The notes beneath the pieces were generated by a model. That model was given only the letters and a program-made list of their open reading frames with translations. It did not search any database and had not been told where the DNA came from. The translations under genes were made by a program, and so were the position numbers. From positions 26,688 through 90,687 of the forward strand of contig NZ_AWGC01000028.1 in the NCBI RefSeq assembly GCF_000495835.1: a stretch of 64,000 nucleotides of DNA, read 5' to 3'. Shown here piece by piece: positions 62,400 through 64,000 of this stretch (within the stretch, counting starts at the first letter, position 1; every line of letters starts with the position of its first letter). The DNA is from Asticcacaulis sp. AC402. GTDB taxonomy: Bacteria > Pseudomonadota > Alphaproteobacteria > Caulobacterales > Caulobacteraceae.

Positions 62400-62779
62400 A
62401 TCGGCTGTTTCCCGTTGAGAACCAGCATCAGCCGCCGGATGGCCTTCATGGCGGGATAGGCGATGGCAACGGTTGTCCGGTTGCGAAACAGGGCGACGTT
62501 CAGCCGGTTCAGCCAGCCCCGGTCCGAACCGATCATGGCCAGCAGGTGCAGGGCGTCCTTGCCGTGATAGAGGCGATTTTCGAACTTGACGACGATGCCC
62601 TGGTTCAGGTCGAAACCATGGGCAGCGATCTGCACCATCAGCGGCGTGTCGCCGATCTCGCGCGCGTTGAGGATCTGCAGTGATCCAACGGCCTGTTTGA
62701 TGCGGACCATATGGGCGGAAGCCGTGCAGAACGGACAATCACCGTCATAAACCAGCTGGATCGGTTGCCCTTCGGTCAT
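62396..62779 (-). CDS. DCC-family thiol-disulfide oxidoreductase-like protein
   Basis: A 127-residue DUF393 protein. The N-terminal VYDGDCPFCTASAHM carries the family C-x-x-C and Asp motif; IGDTPLMVQIAAHGF, YHGKDALHLLAMIG and a basic C-terminus complete the fold. Predicted to be a small thioredoxin-like redox protein. First gene of the three-gene leftward operon. Confidence 0.87.
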   Translation of the reverse strand: MTEGQPIQLVYDGDCPFCTASAHMVRIKQAVGSLQILNAREIGDTPLMVQIAAHGFDLNQGIVVKFENRLYHGKDALHLLAMIGSDRGWLNRLNVALFRNRTTVAIAYPAMKAIRRLMLVLNGKQPI

Positions 62780-62836
62780 GGCGCAAGTTTAGCATTGCGA
62801 GCGCCCACAGCAATGCGGCAATTCAGCCCGCTGTGA

Positions 62837-63616
62837 TTACAGCAACCAGTTATGCCGCAGCGGACCGTGGCCGTGGCCCAGGCCCGGCGCCATCAGAATG
62901 GCGCCCAGGACATAATCTCTCGCCAGGGTAACCCTATCCTGCAACGGCCGATCCGGCCGCCACAGGGCGGCACAGGCGCTGGCCAGGGTACAGCCGGTGC
63001 CGTGGGTATGCGGCGTGTCGATCCGCTCCGAGGCAAAGCGGAAGACCTGATCCTGGGTAAACAACAGGTCAACCACCTCTGGTCCCGGCAAGTGGCCGCC
63101 CTTGATCAGCACATTGCGCGCCCCGGCCTTGAGCAGGGCTTCGCCGGCACGGCGGGCATCGCCTTCGTTGTCGACGGCAAAGCCGGTCAGGGCGGCGGCT
63201 TCGGGGGAATTGGGCGTCAGCAGGCCGGCGCGCGGCACCATGATCGACTTCAGCGCTGCCACCGCCTCTTGCGCCAGCAAAGGATGGCCGCCCTTGGCGA
63301 CCATGACGGGGTCGACGACGGCAAAGGCTTCGGTGGCGTCCATGAGTTGCGCGACCGTTTCCATGACGGCGACATCGCCCAGCATGCCGGTCTTGACCGT
63401 ATCGGCGCCGATGTCATCGAGACAGGCCAGGCCCTGGGCCAGGATTGTTTCCGGCGGCACGGCCATGACGCCGGTGACACCCTGGGTATTCTGTATTGTC
63501 AGGGCGGTGATGGCGGTCATGGCGTAGGCTCCCAGGCAGGTCACCGTCTTGATATCGGCCTGGATGCCGGCGCCGCCCGACGGGTCGGAGCCGGCAATGA
63601 TAAGGACACGGTGCAC
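62837..63616 (-). CDS. thiD: Hydroxymethylpyrimidine/phosphomethylpyrimidine kinase
   Basis: A 259-residue ribokinase-fold enzyme phosphorylating HMP and HMP-phosphate in thiamine synthesis. Motifs are IIAGSDPSGGAGIQADIKT, TVKTGMLGD, VVDPVMVAKGG, LLTPNSPEAAALTG and the anion hole DTPHTHGTGCTLASA. The GTG at 63616 has AAGGA eight bases upstream; the ATG of the longer frame would add 23 unrelated residues. No TPP riboswitch (no CTGAGA box) is visible in the short upstream gap. Confidence 0.93.
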   Translation of the reverse strand: MHRVLIIAGSDPSGGAGIQADIKTVTCLGAYAMTAITALTIQNTQGVTGVMAVPPETILAQGLACLDDIGADTVKTGMLGDVAVMETVAQLMDATEAFAVVDPVMVAKGGHPLLAQEAVAALKSIMVPRAGLLTPNSPEAAALTGFAVDNEGDARRAGEALLKAGARNVLIKGGHLPGPEVVDLLFTQDQVFRFASERIDTPHTHGTGCTLASACAALWRPDRPLQDRVTLARDYVLGAILMAPGLGHGHGPLRHNWLL

Positions 63617-63669
63617 TTTCAATCCTTGGCGAACAGGTCCATGATTGGGACACCCCCAGATAAGAGGCG

Positions 63670-63927
63670 ATGATGCCCCTGACAACTACGTTTTACCAAT
63701 CCGATATTCAGCGTGGGACCTACCGCCATTACAAGGACAAGCTCTACGAGGTGTTCGGGACCGTGACCCATTCGGAAACCGACGAGGTGCTGGTCCTGTA
63801 CGCGCCGCTGAAGCAGGAGGCCGGCAATGCCCGGCTGTGGGTGCGTCCCTTGGCCATGTTTACCGAAACCGTGGTAACGGAAGACGGGGAAAAACCGCGA
63901 TTCGCGTATGTTGAAGGTGGCTTCTGA
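63670..63927 (+). CDS. DUF1653-family protein
   Basis: An 85-residue soluble protein with the DUF1653 core GTYRHYKDKLYEVFGTVTHSETDEVLVLYAPL and LWVRPLAMFTETV. Two adjacent ATG codons (63670, 63673) are possible; GAGG spacing slightly favours the second. It diverges from thiD by 53 bases. Function unknown. Confidence 0.85.
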   Translation: MMPLTTTFYQSDIQRGTYRHYKDKLYEVFGTVTHSETDEVLVLYAPLKQEAGNARLWVRPLAMFTETVVTEDGEKPRFAYVEGGF

Positions 63928-63993
63928 TGCTGGCACTCTGCATTAAAACCAGCGCCCGATTGGGCGTCGGCGACGTTTCGCCGCCGCGGAGGC

Positions 63994-64000
63994 ATGAGCG
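63994..64000 (+). CDS. Probable start of a further rightward gene (cut by window end)
   Basis: An ATG at 63994 preceded by GGAGG six bases upstream suggests a new start codon, with only seven bases in the window. An alternative is an ATG at 63927 overlapping the DUF1653 stop and open to the end of the window. Confidence 0.3.

Noticed and set aside
63617..63669. TPP riboswitch ahead of thiD
   Set aside because: The gap is only 53 bases and lacks the conserved CTGAGA element, so no room or signal for the riboswitch.

Overview
The window looks like the chromosome of an alphaproteobacterium close to Caulobacteraceae (Caulobacter/Asticcacaulis type). This is inferred from large TonB-dependent receptors linked to sugar hydrolases, a sux-type sucrose locus, a fabA-fabB-fabI block, a FecI/FecR/receptor unit and moderately high GC. 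No 16S gene is present, so the genus is not established. One tRNA (Gly-GCC) is present. No CRISPR array, prophage or transposase was seen.

Layout. 1-3 kb: a response regulator cut by the window edge, a type II NADH dehydrogenase and a cytochrome b561-like protein. 3-11.2 kb: a sucrose locus with fructokinase, amylosucrase, TonB receptor, MFS transporter and LacI regulator, with two LacI-type palindromes in the divergent promoter region. 11.4-19.3 kb: a secreted protein, tRNA-Gly, a D-2-hydroxyacid dehydrogenase, an SH3 protein, fabA-fabB-fabI, a zeta-like kinase with two small partners, and an orphan small gene.

19.5-45.5 kb is the highlight: a large, rearranged alginate-type exopolysaccharide locus. 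Thirteen genes run leftward from algD: algD, alg8, alg44 (PilZ), a TPR + outer-membrane barrel exporter, algL, algF, algI, algJ, a TPR-AlgG epimerase fusion, a Sel1-repeat protein, an unknown polytopic membrane protein, an AlgX-like acetyltransferase, and a second AlgX-like copy that has lost catalytic residues. A monofunctional manC diverges from algD. At the far end lie a second AlgL and a PL7 alginate lyase with RTX repeats. The parts fit GDP-mannuronate supply, c-di-GMP-gated polymerisation, epimerisation, O-acetylation, export and trimming, but the exporter and the epimerase have non-Pseudomonas architectures.

45.5-54 kb and beyond: a PadR/HAAS-type pair with an autoregulatory palindrome, a Bcr-type MFS pump, then an ECF sigma-FecR-TonB receptor unit followed by a GH35 beta-galactosidase and a convergent GH97 glycosidase. 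57-64 kb: GST, DODA-type dioxygenase, two YceI proteins, a DUF1993 protein, a DCC/DUF4166/saccharopine-dehydrogenase-like operon, thiD and a DUF1653 protein.

Superimposed on this is a family of about 100-bp two-hairpin intergenic repeats (eight copies or relatives). They abut gene ends, show compensatory changes in one stem, and mostly lie so that hairpin plus T-tract forms a terminator for the adjacent gene. There is also a 131-bp MITE-like element, a 145-bp giant hairpin beside tRNA-Gly and a tandem two-hairpin element between algL2 and the last alg gene.
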